From Marchantia polymorpha subsp. ruderalis (Eukaryota; Streptophyta; Marchantiopsida; Marchantiales; Marchantiaceae), in assembly GCA_037833965.1 (NCBI GenBank), contig AP031352.1, forward strand, positions 16,844,501 through 16,908,500: a DNA stretch of 64,000 nt. The letters run 5' to 3'. The translations under genes were made by a program, and so were the position numbers. Every line of letters begins with the position of its first letter. Positions within the stretch are counted from its first letter, which is position 1. The notes below the pieces were generated by a model. It saw nothing but the letters and a program-made list of their open reading frames with translations, ran no database searches and had not been told where the DNA came from. Below, piece by piece: positions 12,546 through 24,869 of the stretch.

Positions 12546-13202
12546 CTATGAAGCGAGTGCTTTTAACGGGATCACTAACATTCTTGTGGTGACGAATGTT
12601 GCATCGGGCAGACCCACGCATTCATTCTGTGGCCAGGAGTCACGTCCACAACGGACTGATTGCGGAATGTGGACCCTACAGTCGGGCCTTGTGTGCAGGG
12701 TTGCACTTGCCCTGCAGGCTCGAACTGGAGAAGCTCTTACATGTCGGAAAGTAGGACATTGCGGCAGCCAATGGAGAGCGGACTGATGAGCACATCTTGC
12801 TTCCGTCTGCTTCCGTTCAAGCTTCACGCTGTCGGAATCGTGTTTAAATCGTGACATTCGAGCATTCGAGCATTTAAGAGCAGGCTGGACGATGAGCCTT
12901 TGGGGAAGTCGACACTTCTGTGACAGGTTTCGATGAGGCCTGCCTGAAGTTTGGTCCATGAGGTCGGCGGTGATGAGCGAGCGAGTTGTCGTATCAATCT
13001 CGTATCTTGCCCATTGATTCATGGCGCTGCAAAGTGAGGAGGAGATTGGAGTTTCTAACTGCCATTGACATTGATTATAAGTCGGTCCATTACTCTTGGT
13101 GGTGAAAGTGCATCTCATACTAGATATTCCTTCACTGATAAAAACTTCAGTAACCTCGATCTCGGCTACGATCCTGTCCCGTATCACGACCTGCTTCCGC
13201 AC
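12546..13202 (-). CDS. Hypothetical 218-residue ORF, function unknown
   Basis: One unbroken frame from ATG at 13,202 to a stop at 12,546. The N-terminal third (MRKQVVIRDRIVAEIEVTEV) looks plausibly protein-like; the rest is rich in Arg, Ser, Thr and Cys without hydrophobic patterning, as a chance frame would be. A run this long is uncommon but not impossible by chance in 64 kb. No signal peptide, membrane segment, known motif or neighbouring exon was seen. Function not assigned; likely non-coding. Confidence 0.18.
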   Translation of the reverse strand: MRKQVVIRDRIVAEIEVTEVFISEGISSMRCTFTTKSNGPTYNQCQWQLETPISSSLCSAMNQWARYEIDTTTRSLITADLMDQTSGRPHRNLSQKCRLPQRLIVQPALKCSNARMSRFKHDSDSVKLERKQTEARCAHQSALHWLPQCPTFRHVRASPVRACRASATLHTRPDCRVHIPQSVRCGRDSWPQNECVGLPDATFVTTRMLVIPLKALAS

Positions 13203-13448
13203 TAGCTACTATCTACAACAGAAACTTCCTAAACTTCAAAAACTCCACCTCAATGAACATTAACGCTGCAGTTTAATCCATGGTTCTGCTCACGGAGCTC
13301 TATGCCCTGACGAAAATTAACCGTAGCTGATTGTTTATCTTCTCATGCATACTCTCGTGTACGTAATTAGAGGTGCCCATGCATAAATAGATGCTCTAAC
13401 TGTGGTATGTGCTCATGTATACTGGCATCGACCGTCACATATGTGACA

Positions 13449-13477
13449 TATGTGGGACATATGATATGTCCCACATA
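13449..13477. repeat. Perfect 29-bp palindrome (14-bp arms, 1-nt centre)
   Basis: Arms TATGTGGGACATAT and its exact complement flank a single G. Immediately upstream lie further ATATGTGACATATG-type repeats, so this is a local cluster of CATATG palindromes. Possible DNA-binding site or mobile-element scar; no gene lies next to it. Confidence 0.85.
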
Positions 13478-16016
13478 AGTAGTGACAATGTTACTCTTTC
13501 ACCATATGACCAGTGGTTTAATTCTTGTGGTTTACCTCAAAATAAGGTGTTTCCATGGAGAGCGTTGAATCATGGGATATTTACTTATCTCCCCATCTGG
13601 ATCCAACAGTAAGTTGGATTTGCCTTCATGAATGTTGAAGATGTGATCCCCTTGATACTCCCTAAGGCATATGCTCACGGCTTCCCATTGAGGTGAGTGT
13701 GAATTACGCGTCTTGGTAGAGTATTGAGTGAAGGGACGCAAGACCTGTGCTTGAAGTGTGGGGTTTCATGAATAAACTTCCAAAGGGTAAAATGGAGTTA
13801 TTGTGGATGTGCGTCTATGAAGAAGGATCTCGATGAATTATGATTCCTTAACAAAAGAATTTCTTTTGCATTCTGCAGGGGAAGTCCCTAACTTTTCTTC
13901 TAACTGAAGCTTTTTGTTTCAATATATAAGTCGGCTTCATTCTCAGACTCATGGAAGAAGATGGTCTTATCTAAAGCATTATTCTGAAGACTCTGATGTC
14001 TTACGGTAGAACGAACTGTATTAATCATGCAGTGCATCTGGAGGTCCTTAAGTTCACATTTCATTCCTGCCTTTATACTGCAAATCCCAATCCAACTCCA
14101 TGTCACACATCCGGTGCCATCGGGGCATTCTTACTTCTGACTTATGCTAGCGATGTCGGTCTTTTCATGAACGACTTCGGATCTTGGTCGTGGGGGTAGA
14201 CGGAAATTCCCTCGTGTCCGTCGAGGCTCGACGGAATTTCGAATATAGCAAATTTCCGGGTCCCATGAACCGAACAATTCGAGGCACCATCCTGATTCCT
14301 GAGCAATAAATAATGCTCGCCATCGCTCGCCATCACAGCGTTATGATGAGATATTGGAAAATTATTCCTAGAAGTTTCTAACGAGCTCCACAGTTTCTCC
14401 GTCGGGGGTTGTTGAGAGTGCGAGCATCTCGATCGAAGAAAAGTCCGAAGTGCGAACAAATCCAATGATTGAAGAAGTGGACACGTGATAAACGAGCCAC
14501 CCCGATCAGACTCAAAGAGGAATGTGAGAGTACAATGTGAGAACTCAGGTGAGACGCCAGAATTGGGCTTACGAATATATGTAAGATAGATTCGGCGACT
14601 CGGATCACGAGTCATAACAAATTATTAGAGAAATCCGCTGATCCCATCATGATGCTACTTGAGGTGGAACCTGCTGACATAATACACTAGGCTATGCATC
14701 TGCACTTATTTGAGCCATGGTTCTGCGAGAACACGCACTGGAGATTTAGTCAAACCGTCTCTGATGACCTCAAGACTGAAGCTTCCAAGTCGTGACCTCC
14801 GCAATAAATTCGAACTGCTGACGATCGACAGCGTCAGGGGAAACGTCGATGAGCGTCGTCACCATTACTAACTCTCTCTCTCCAGCTCTACTGCAGTCAG
14901 TTCTGAACTGGAACCCGAGTTCATGAAATTGTCTCTGCGTCCATGTTCAATCCAACAAGTCGAACTCGACGTCGACATGATTTACTGTAAAACATACACA
15001 ATCAAGTTTGGAAATGAAAATTGCTGCGGATCACATACAAACGGCATTAAGGTGTTGTGAATTTATCGAATGCGACACCATCCCCCAAACCTTTCATCGA
15101 CGGCCACTCTTCTCATTATTCAGTATGTCACGAGGATCATTCAGCAATATTCTCAACAAGCCGAGAGTTCTCTCTTGCGTCAAAAAACTAACATTCTGGC
15201 TTACGTCAGGATTTTTGCACAGCGCATCTGTGGACTTCCTGTACTTGGTTAGAATTCGTTACACAGAGGCAGACACAACCAAATCGAGATCAAGTTGGAC
15301 TGGACTGGAGTGTTGGTGGGGTCTGATGTTTGAAACAATGTACTATGGACATTGTTTGTATGTGCGGTCTCCATTGTGCCCGGAAGGAATGTCGAATCGA
15401 ATGATCGAATGATGGATGGAAGTTTAATGACTCGAATATAAATTGAATTTGGGTCTTCGTTCTTTGTTCCTTTTGACGATTTCCTGCATCCGCGGAAGTA
15501 AGAGCTCGTGGCACTGAGTCTTGTCGTCCTTTCTCGAGATTGGCTTCTGTATTGGCAAAGCTTCGGGAGGTTGCATCTAAGGCTGGAATCGATGTCTGCG
15601 CGAATAGGTTCAATGCCCCAAACATGTAACACGTTTTTCATTTACCATCAATTTGGCTGCATTGATAAAAATGTCTAACTATGCCACTGATAAAGGTTCA
15701 CGTTGATCCGTATGGAGTTCGGTGATACATTACAAGCAACTGATGACATAGTAATGACCTTTCTGCTCGTCAATACATCAGAGCTACCAGCAATGAACTT
15801 GAGTAATTAGATCGCGATAATCCTTCAAGCCATCATGCCAAACATGTGATATATGACTCACTCTCCGTTAGAAAATACATTTGTTCAATAGAATAACAAG
15901 AGGTAAGAACAACACATCTTAAAAGTTTGAGTGATAGTAGAAAGTACAAATTTATCAAGATTCTAGAATTTTATCTCATTCCTACAGCTACCAACAAATT
16001 TTCTAAAGAAAATGCG

Positions 16017-16041
16017 ATATATATATATATATATATATATA
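16017..16041. repeat. (AT)12 microsatellite
   Basis: Twelve uninterrupted AT dinucleotides within the AT-rich block. Likely length-polymorphic. Confidence 0.95.
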
Positions 16042-17162
16042 GAAGTTTGTGATTATTCCTAATTTTTTAGATTTTTTTATACTTCTATATAATACAATAT
16101 GATCATGAAACTATAGAACTAGCAGATCTTTTTGCCAATTTTTCATTGTAAAAGTTATACCAATGAGCTTTAAAAATTTTTACTTTTCAAATCTACGAAA
16201 TTTACTCAGTGTCTAGGAAAAAAATTATGTTGAGAGAATTTTCATTATGATGTAATTCATATTTCCTTTTTATTTCTAAAAAATATTAAAATAAATATCT
16301 GAGTATATTTTAAAATGTCATTTTCATGTTGAAATTAAAATTTATCACATTAAAATATGAAAATAAAAATATCGCTGTTTATTTGAAAAGAAATGTGAAT
16401 TAAGATGGAAAATTTCATACATTACATAAAAATTCTAGCCTAGCTATATCATTCGCAAACAAAATGTGCACATGATGCTGCACATTCTTGTATAACGTGC
16501 TTGATATTGCTCTATGAAGAGCAATATAAACTTGATATTCAAAATATAACATCATAATGGATGAGAAAATTCTCATGCATTTCGTCACAAACACCTCAAA
16601 TTTCTCATCTCTCATACAAATTTTATTGACAATGTTCAAATAGATGACCAGTTTACATACTCCTATACCCACGTGTTAACATCAAACTTGTAAAAACTTC
16701 AAGAAGATGTATAACAGTTCCATGATAAACTTTTTTATGTGTGAGATTGTTAAAAATCATGTCTTAAATTATAACTTCATCATCTCTTAGTATATAGATT
16801 CAAATTTAAATCTTGCGCACTCTCATAAAATTTTCACTTTTTGAATACAAACTGAGGAAAGATTTATCTACAATCACCAGAAAAAAAGCTGTTGAAAGTG
16901 TCTAGCTAGTGAAACAATCTAAAAGTGAAATCTATACATACATACAATATACTCATTCTGCAACAAAAAAATTTGAGTGAACTATATCGAATCAAAATTA
17001 ATCATACATTCAAAGATTTGGATCCAATGTTCTCTCAACAATATTCATAAATACCATTTCAAAGATGTTTCAACATAGTTAAAAATCGCGAAATACAGAA
17101 ATTAAGCAGAATTCCTTCAATCCTAGAAGTTACGACATGTATGTGTTTATGAAAAATTTCAT

Positions 17163-17234
17163 AGGAGGCAACCAGGTTTGAACTGATGACCTATCGGACT
17201 GCAGCCGATTGCTCTACCACTGAGCTATACCTCC
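17163..17234 (-). tRNA. tRNA-Cys (GCA)
   Basis: The minus strand folds into a complete 72-nt cloverleaf. The acceptor stem GGAGGTA pairs with TGCCTCC (one G-U). The D-arm is GCTC-AGTGGTA-GAGC, the anticodon stem ATCGG/CCGAT is perfect with loop CTGCAGT (anticodon GCA), the variable loop is 5 nt, and the T-arm is ATCAG/CTGGT with loop TTCAAAC. The discriminator base is U, as expected for tRNA-Cys. The pol III A box (TAGCTCAGTGGTAGAGC) and B box (GTTCAAACC) are intact, and a T5 terminator follows about 8 nt downstream on the minus strand. No intron; CCA not encoded, as usual in nuclear genes. It resembles eukaryotic nuclear tRNA-Cys, not organellar forms. It is probably functional, though two T-stem pairs are weak. 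Confidence 0.93.
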
Positions 17235-19080
17235 GAATACATACGCACGAATTACATACATTTATTCCTCACCCAAAACAAATTTCTTTGTTGAGACTAA
17301 GTGTTGCAAATAAAGTAATATTGGAAATTAGAGAAGCTTAATTTATTGTTCACTTTTTTTTTTGCAAATCTTTTGAAACATTTTTAGCTTTTTTGAAAAG
17401 TAATTCAGCATCTTCACATCTAAATCTTAAAGATAAGATTTGCTAATTAAGTAATAAAATGCATGTTTAATGAGGTAAAAGGTTATGTTGAATCTGCGTA
17501 ATAAATACAATAAATTAAATAGCGTAAAACATTATCTAGTCAAAACACTACACATGATAGTTGTATATAAAAACATAGCAATTAAGTTGATTAGAGTATA
17601 AGTAGCGATTACAAGAGAAATATATCATACTTAAGAAGATAGAAAAGGAAAAAAAAAACCTTAAATACTTTTAAGAAATAGATGTGAGTGAGACATCATT
17701 GGAAGCCTTTTCAACATCTCCTAAGTGCCAACTCAATTTGGATGAAATTCTTAAAAGCTCTCCAATGCGGAAGGATCTTGATTCATAACTCAAGATATGA
17801 AAGTCACATACTATCGTGGAGAAAATGTTGTTCAAGAAAAATGTGATGATGCATGACTCTGATGATATTAAAGAATGTCGTATTGACATATTATGATCAT
17901 CAATAAATCTAATGTTTTAATATACTGCTCCATATTAAAGGCCAAAATGACATCTAATATCTAATTAATTGACAATTGATTCTTCTTTCTTGCAAATAAT
18001 GTTGCCACCTAGAAAATCTTTATAAAACTATTACAGGTATCATAATCCGAAAAATAGAATGTATAGATGTTTCAAAGTAGAGAATCCGGGCACAAATAGA
18101 TCTATTCGTGTCTCTTTATAATTGCAAGCTCAGTTGTATGATATTGCAATATCGTCATAAGAAAATACTCCTTCATGGTTGTGTGAACTAAATTATTAAT
18201 TTTTTTAAATAGCTTCTTCTATGAAATTAGTCATAGATCCCAAAAAAACAAAAAAGAAAAAAAAAAAGTTTATGCATCTCTACTATCTATTTTACATGTT
18301 TTGAGATCATACATCTTCATGATCAAGTCACATCAGCAACATCACTTGGTTGTATCTCACTACTCACATGTGTGGCCAAAGATATTACTCTTCAAAGGAA
18401 ATTCAATCCTCAAAGCAAAATAACCAGTTCGGCTGCCACCTCAATTGTACATCAAGCCCTCCTCTAGTGTGACGTAAACACCATCGTGAAACAAAACAAA
18501 AAAAAAGTAAAAATCATGAGTGCTAGTTCATGAGAACACGTATCAAATTATTGTGTGGCAGGGAAAGGGCACATATAGGCTAATCGTGGAATGTACGAGG
18601 GAGCTTATGGAACAAATGCGGACTTAAAAACCTGGTTTGAAACAACTCTAGATAAGAGTCTTATTGTGATCCTAAGCAAATCCACAATACGATCATATGG
18701 TGAAACAATCGGTGTAGTGTCAATCATGATACCTCCGTGAATGATTTCAATGCACATCCAAAATATTTCAATCAAAGTTATTTTTGCATCTTATTCACAT
18801 ACTCTTCAACCCACATAGCCCGTAGAAAGAGTTGATGATAATTCGAACATGAAATTTCGATTTTAAATCTAGATAGCTCTATAAATAAAAATGTAATTAT
18901 AGCTAACACAAATTTGACCTGAAACACATTTTGAATCAACTCCAAGGAAAAGAAAACACTCTCACATCCACCATATTACATGAGTCATAATACACAATCC
19001 ATCAATTCCAATACAAGTCGATGACTTTCAAACAAGTTCCCAATGATATGAGACATAGACAAGGAAAATACTTGACGAAT

Positions 19081-22000
19081 CATATATACAAAAAATGACG
19101 TATGTCATTTATTGGTTTTCAAGTCATATAGAGATTCATCTTCACTTAAAGTACTTTTTATGTGTAATATATAGCTTGCAGATGAACATGATAAACATGA
19201 ACATTACGGTAGATCTTCAGCGGAGTCAACAGAAAGAGTTTGAGAGAGTTGAAGTAGTCACGACCACCGACCAATCAATCGACGGCCATCAGCACTAAAA
19301 CCAATTTCTCAGGCATCTCAAAGCATCATTCATGCGAGATGAGCCTCAAACTCAGATCATTTATCAATCACTCCAATATTCACGTTGAGGCTCCAAGCTG
19401 TTTTCTACGAGAGCTGGATGTGTCACAAATGTAGAGATTGTATCCAGTGCTGTCCCTCAACTTGCACTGGATCCGTATGTGCAAGGATGAATAGTGCACA
19501 TACTCAGTTGCAGATTTCAAGTGCTCAATCTGCTAGTGACATTGTTGCTCACCGTGAATCTTACTTGCTTGGCCATTCTTCCTGGGCTACACCGGAGATG
19601 AAATTGCATCAAGTTCATGTAAAAATCTGCGATTGACTGTTGGTGCCTGGTGATGATAAAGCAGAAGGACCCAAGCAAACACCGAACATGAAACATGCCC
19701 ACTGAGAACAGCTTGGCTACTATATCACTGTACTTTGAGATGGCAGAAGTTCGTAAAGAAGAAACAGTTGAATTGATCTCCAATCATCTGAAACGAAACT
19801 ATCGGTGTTCAGGTTGAGATCACTCTACTCATTTCAATATGCAGAAACATACAGAGAGTTTATACATTTCTACACTTTGGAAGAAATTACAGTCGAACTA
19901 GCTTCGGAAAGCTTATATAAGCTTTAACAATCCCAATACATGCCTAGCAGACTGTCACCTGGGTATCGTTTAGTATCATCGAAGTAAACCGTGTATATGC
20001 ATCTGAAGTCTGGTAGCATAACCTGTCTCCTTGTGACTAAATCTCCTTATTTGGATCCTTACTATCTCGCAAAAAGCATGCTTTTTTAATGAGAGATTTC
20101 ATCTTAAGAGGGGATGGAGACATCGACAATCCAAAGGTTATCAGACAAAAGTGAAGGCCAAAGATTTGAATCTGTAGAGTGATGAATGGTTCAAAGTCTA
20201 ATTCTAAAGTACCATGAATTGTGCATTGCAAGGTTGAGGACAACGATGTTACACAGTCGGTAGCGTGTGTTGTGGTTGTCTATGTGGAGGTTCTGGCTCA
20301 GATCGAAGGTATTAAACACAGTTCAGGATCACCATGAGGTTCAGCACCAAACTCTCACAAACTTTAATGACTGCAAGTAGCTCACGACTTGTACCGAAGC
20401 CTCCAGGGGTGTAATGCACTCAGGCATTACTTGAAGTTTGCAGCTGGCGACGCGACCAGTCCAGGCCATGGACAGTCCCCCACGTATGTAGAAGTGTATG
20501 GAGCACTATACAAGCCACTTTCTACAACCTCATATGCACGCACTTGACACACATTTGAACTGAATATGTGCATCTTGCTGGGTACAGACAACACTCTTTC
20601 AAAGAAACTCTAATAAATGATTATCAATTGGCGACCAAGCATCAGTTGATTCAAAAGAAACTGTCACACAATCCTCCTGAAACACTTCATGGTCTTTGGA
20701 CACGGTGAAGAGTCAAAACAACTTTTCATACAATCGACTATCTCTAATGGCAATACAACTAGAAATACCACTGATCAGTTTTGGACACCCAGTTTTATCT
20801 AAACCCTCGAATCAGTCAATCAGAGGGATAAAATTGACTAGTGATCATCACTGAGCAGTTCAAGTTTATACGTGCACATAATTGAAATGAAAATCCTTTC
20901 CCACAATTTGAGTCTCAACCCTCTATCTTGTTCGGCGGTTAGGATTGTTACACATCGAGAGTTGAGCTTTCGAAGTTTGTATAATAGTTTGAGTATTCGG
21001 GTACTACTGGCTCCTCTTATAGGCCATCTATTTTGCACCAAGTTCAAATCCACGTGGGGCTCACATATTGAGATCGATCCTCGTTCATTACTATGGGGTG
21101 GAGTACTGCAAGGCAAATATGAATTTTGATTTTTGTATCCGTTTCAAGCTTTATAAAGCTTTATTCTCATAATTGTACCATATCATCAACAACATTTGTT
21201 AAGCGAAACGTGATTAGTCTTTCCAATTATGCCTACAGTACTGAATCTAAAAGACTTGATGGGGATCATTATTGGCCATTTTTATTTTTCGTGTCAACGA
21301 TGACAAGTCAAGATTCTAACGAGGAACATGAAAGTATATAAAATGTGTATTGACTAATCGTGAGTAGAGCCGCCTATATTTGAAGTATCATGTACTTTAA
21401 ACATGTATGAGTTTACATACAAATGGTTCAACGTAGAGCTTATGTGGTAAATGGTAATGAAATGGGCATAATAACAACTGAGTTATATATAGATGTACAA
21501 GATTTTGGGGAACGGCGTGGACTATTATGTGACATCCGGTTTTACTTCTTGGTTCAGCTGTTTTATGTATTACATCAAAACACTGGACTTACTCGATCTC
21601 CTATGCAGAAATCTTGGTTGTGATTAGTACGATAGACTCAAGATGATACCTGTGAGAGTATGTTGGGCTTTGTGGAGTGATATATCTCAATCATGGGAAC
21701 AGTTGATTTCTATAAATAAACAAGTGCAACTCAGGGCTTGTCACAACCACCTTTAGTTGCTTTGGAAAGACGACTATTTTCTTTTCCTGCGAAAGCTTTT
21801 TAGAATTGACCGGTGATGATTATTTAAGGTTGCTTCTCTTCTCGAACATTCTAAAATTCTTCCTAAGTCTAATGTACAAAATCAACTCCATGTTACAGTC
21901 TCTTGGTTTGATCAGTGCTGCATATTTACACCCTCGTGTATTTTCTGCGTGTAAATGAGACTAGATTCAGAACTCTGCACGATAAGTTTCGACACATAGA

Positions 22001-23243
22001 CGATACAATGAAACAAACGGTAGTACTGACACTGGAGATTATCATTCCTAAGCGTAGACATCGTTCACAAGCATCGTTTATACTTCCACTTTGTTTCCAC
22101 AAAGTAGGCCGAGGAGTTTTCATCTCCTTTCTGGAATTGAAAGTGAAGCCTTGGCCTCTCTGCATGTCTGTACTAAATTCCAACTCGCTATCCGTATAGA
22201 CATCAACCCCGAAAAGATTACAACAATAGAATAAAGTCTGCATTGCACGGAGAAGTTTTGGTGCAATGGATACTCGCAGTAACTTCTTAAGAGGGGTGCG
22301 AATTGAGCATACTCTATGTGAACCGAAACCACAAATGTAGGGACCAAGCAAGTAAAAACTGATCAGCTACAAGCAAAAAATTTAGTCGCATCCGAGCCTC
22401 CAGCATTTCACTCCAAAATTTGCTGCAATCAGACTGGAAAATTCTTTACTCTGACAAGAAAAAGACCTCTATCGGTCCAGAGCAGTGGCTCAATCGGCAG
22501 CATGTACAATCAATTACTGCAATCCTGGGACAGCCCCGCTGGTGTCCACTACCATATATCGGAGAATGAGAACCACCGAGGCAACCCTGAGCAAACTATG
22601 AAGCTAAGAATGCAGATTGCAAAGTCATAGGAGTGAACAATAGCACTACTTATACAGACAGACAGACAAACTAATGGCACCTTGAGGGATTACCCTGGTC
22701 AGAGAAAGTTCTCTTGAAAGGTGGGCTGATCTGTTGCCCACCTCCTCAAGACTTTGCCATGACAGTTTGCCTCACAAAGAATGTACGATAATCTTAACTA
22801 GAGATGTTGCAGGCCGATTTTAAGGGCAGCTTGCGACCCAGTATTATAGGACCTGCTAGAATACACCCGGCCCGTCATCCCTTGGCAGATATGCCAACCT
22901 GTGTAGCTCACCCTTCAACCACCAGGCCTTACATGATTCCGAATGGAAGCAAGGCTGCTGATTAGTAACTCAACCATCACTTTTGATACATGAGAGCCAC
23001 CAGATATGCAGGAACAGTCTTGCTTGGAACTCCATAATCTCCTTGTGCGAAGACTCTAATCATGGAGACATTCCGACTCAGCCCTTGGAACCTCTCAATA
23101 TGTACAAGAGAAGAGGAACTTATTTGCTCACCGTTCTCCACAAATCGCAGCTGCAAGACATCCTCTGATCCATATGATACACAGGAAGAAGCCAAAACCT
23201 GTTGCAATCTTTCCCCAAGAACTAAGCTAAGCTATAGGAATAT
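19081..23243. other. Intergenic DNA, no recognised gene
   Basis: Mixed composition. A plus-strand frame at 19,385-19,636 encodes a Cys-rich patch (CHKCRDCIQCC), but it has no ATG start and no family match. A perfect 18-bp palindrome, AAAGCTTATATAAGCTTT, sits at 19,908-19,925. The last few hundred bases before 23,243 probably hold the 3' UTR of the DUF2358 gene. Confidence 0.4.
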
Positions 23244-24869
23244 TTAGGCGTTAAGACCAAGCTCATCACATGGTTCCCCTGGATTGTTCAAAACTAGTGT
23301 ACTCTTCAGCGCCCAATAAAATCGAACCCACGTGAACTGCCTCAAGTAGGGCGCTAGTAATAACATAAGGACTGAAACCTTGCCACAAAACGAGGGCGTC
23401 GGATTCGTGTGACCCGCAGCCACTCGCACAAGGTCAAGGACGCTGGGGGCATGATACCTCGTCGGTGAATTGAATATCACATTATCCACCTTGTGCTCGT
23501 ATATCTTTCCCTCCTTGTCCAGCTTGTATTCGGAGGTCCCCTCGAAATGACCCTGTGCCTCCCAAGGCACTCTCGGAATACCACGGACAGTCCACCGGAC
23601 CATAATGACCTTGTCGTGAGGTTGCCAGACGCGATTGATGTCAACCCAGAGGGCTCTGAAAAATATACGCCCGTGGAATCTGAGAGCCCAGAATATGAGT
23701 TTGTAGTTGTCGATGCCCGAAAAGGTATTCATAGGGTCTCGAAAAGTTATGTCGTCCCTGCACCAAGTAATCAGTAGAACAAAGATCAGCTGGGGAGAGA
23801 TGGTCGACAGATCCCTTCCTGCCGAGTTTCAACTCGACCTCTCTCGTGAACAGATTCCATAAAAAACAAGGATTCGTTCTCAGGAGAGGATGCAAACGGA
23901 AAGCAGATGGTACAGAGTATAATCTAATGGCGACTTGGGAAGCTTCTTGAGAGTCGTCTAGAGGGTCCCAGTGCTGAAGAGACTGCTTGCTTCTTTCCCG
24001 TTCGTGTTCATGCGGTTTTCAGACAGCAGTCATGGGAAAGAGGGAATAAGTACCTGTATATGTCGAAATTGAGCCTTCTGTAGAACAAATTCGGCAGCTC
24101 TTCCCGCAAAGTCCGAATTGCGTAGCCTGTGTTCACGTAGTAATTATCTCGTTCGGCCTGCTTCTCCTCCTTCTGCCTGGGTGGAGGAGATCCAGACTGC
24201 ACCGCTGCTCTAAATTCGGTGGCAATCCAGTGACGGTATAAATTCTCGCCAGGCCTTCCATTGTGCTCAAACACGTCGGAGACGCTGATTTCTTGCTGTC
24301 CCTCTTCTTCGGGGGCTGGAGGTTCTGACACTTCAACCTTCGAAACCTTCTCTCCTAAAAGATTAAGATCGCGTGGGGGCACCCCAGAGAAAGGCCAACC
24401 TAAGGGAGGCCTGAATACGGATTCCGGCTCTGAGTTGTCATCGTCAACTTGCACTGAAGTACAGGTTTTGAGCTCCGCACTACATCGCACTCTCCTGCAC
24501 GAGCCACAGACCCTAATTTCAGCAAAATCCCCCAACAAGGGGCCCAATTCATGGCAGACATGATCTTAAACCTTGCACGAGAATCGACAAGAGCTCAACG
24601 GGTTTAAGACAGGCAGCTTACCGGCACGCGCATGACGAGAATTTCGACCTACTCCCGTCACCAGAATCAGACGCGCGCTTTTGCTTCCTGTCTACAAAAC
24701 ATCTCCTGCTCCTGCTCCTGCTCCCGCTCCCCGCAGCTCGCCCCAAGGCCACAGACGGACTCAAGCTCGGGAGCCCGACGACACCAGCACCAGAAGCGGC
24801 AGGGATCACGATCTTCCGATGGTGCGTACAGTCGAGGCCGAGAGAAACGACTAAGGCCATCGAAACCAT
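23244..24869 (-). CDS. Plastid-type DUF2358-domain protein
   Basis: Conserved plant and algal protein of unknown biochemical function. Three coding exons on the minus strand: 24869-24622, 24512-24054 and 23757-23244. Donors are GTAAGC and GTACTT, acceptors ATTAG and TGCAG; total 1,221 nt, 406 residues. A second acceptor (TGCAG, exon starting 24,494) would shorten exon 2 by 18 nt in frame. The first about 80 residues are Ser/Arg/Ala-rich with few acidic residues, as in a chloroplast transit peptide; localisation is inferred. An acidic Pro/Glu-rich linker follows. The DUF2358 core begins at LPNLFYRRLNFDIYR and crosses the second junction into DDITFRDPMNTFSGIDNY, then RIFFRALWVDI and IMVRWTVRGIPR, close to my memory of Arabidopsis At1g79510-type proteins. 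The C-terminus (FTWVRFYWALKSTL) is hydrophobic and aromatic. Start: ATG at 24,869 or an in-frame ATG three codons later. Confidence 0.82.

Larger units (their letters stand above)
11487..15840. other. Interval of moderate GC, no recognised gene
   Basis: Contains the 218-codon frame at 12,546-13,202, a 157-codon minus-strand frame at 14,142-14,615 (Ser/Arg-rich, likely chance), a perfect palindrome at 13,449 and short frames of no clear coding character. A drop to AT-rich DNA marks its right end near 15,840. Confidence 0.4.
15841..19080. other. AT-rich desert containing one tRNA gene
   Basis: About 3.2 kb of strongly AT-rich DNA with frequent stops on every strand. It contains an (AT)12 run at 16,017-16,040, A-rich runs and the tRNA-Cys at 17,163-17,234. 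The one 72-codon minus-strand frame at 17,671-17,889 has no supporting features. Confidence 0.55.

Noticed and set aside
14142..14615. A 157-codon minus-strand frame
   Set aside because: Ser/Arg/His-rich, no recognisable segment, overlapped by another frame of equal quality; treated as chance.
19385..19636. Cys-rich frame with CHKCRDCIQCC, considered as a secreted Cys-rich peptide
   Set aside because: No ATG at the start, no signal peptide, Cys spacing fits no family I know.
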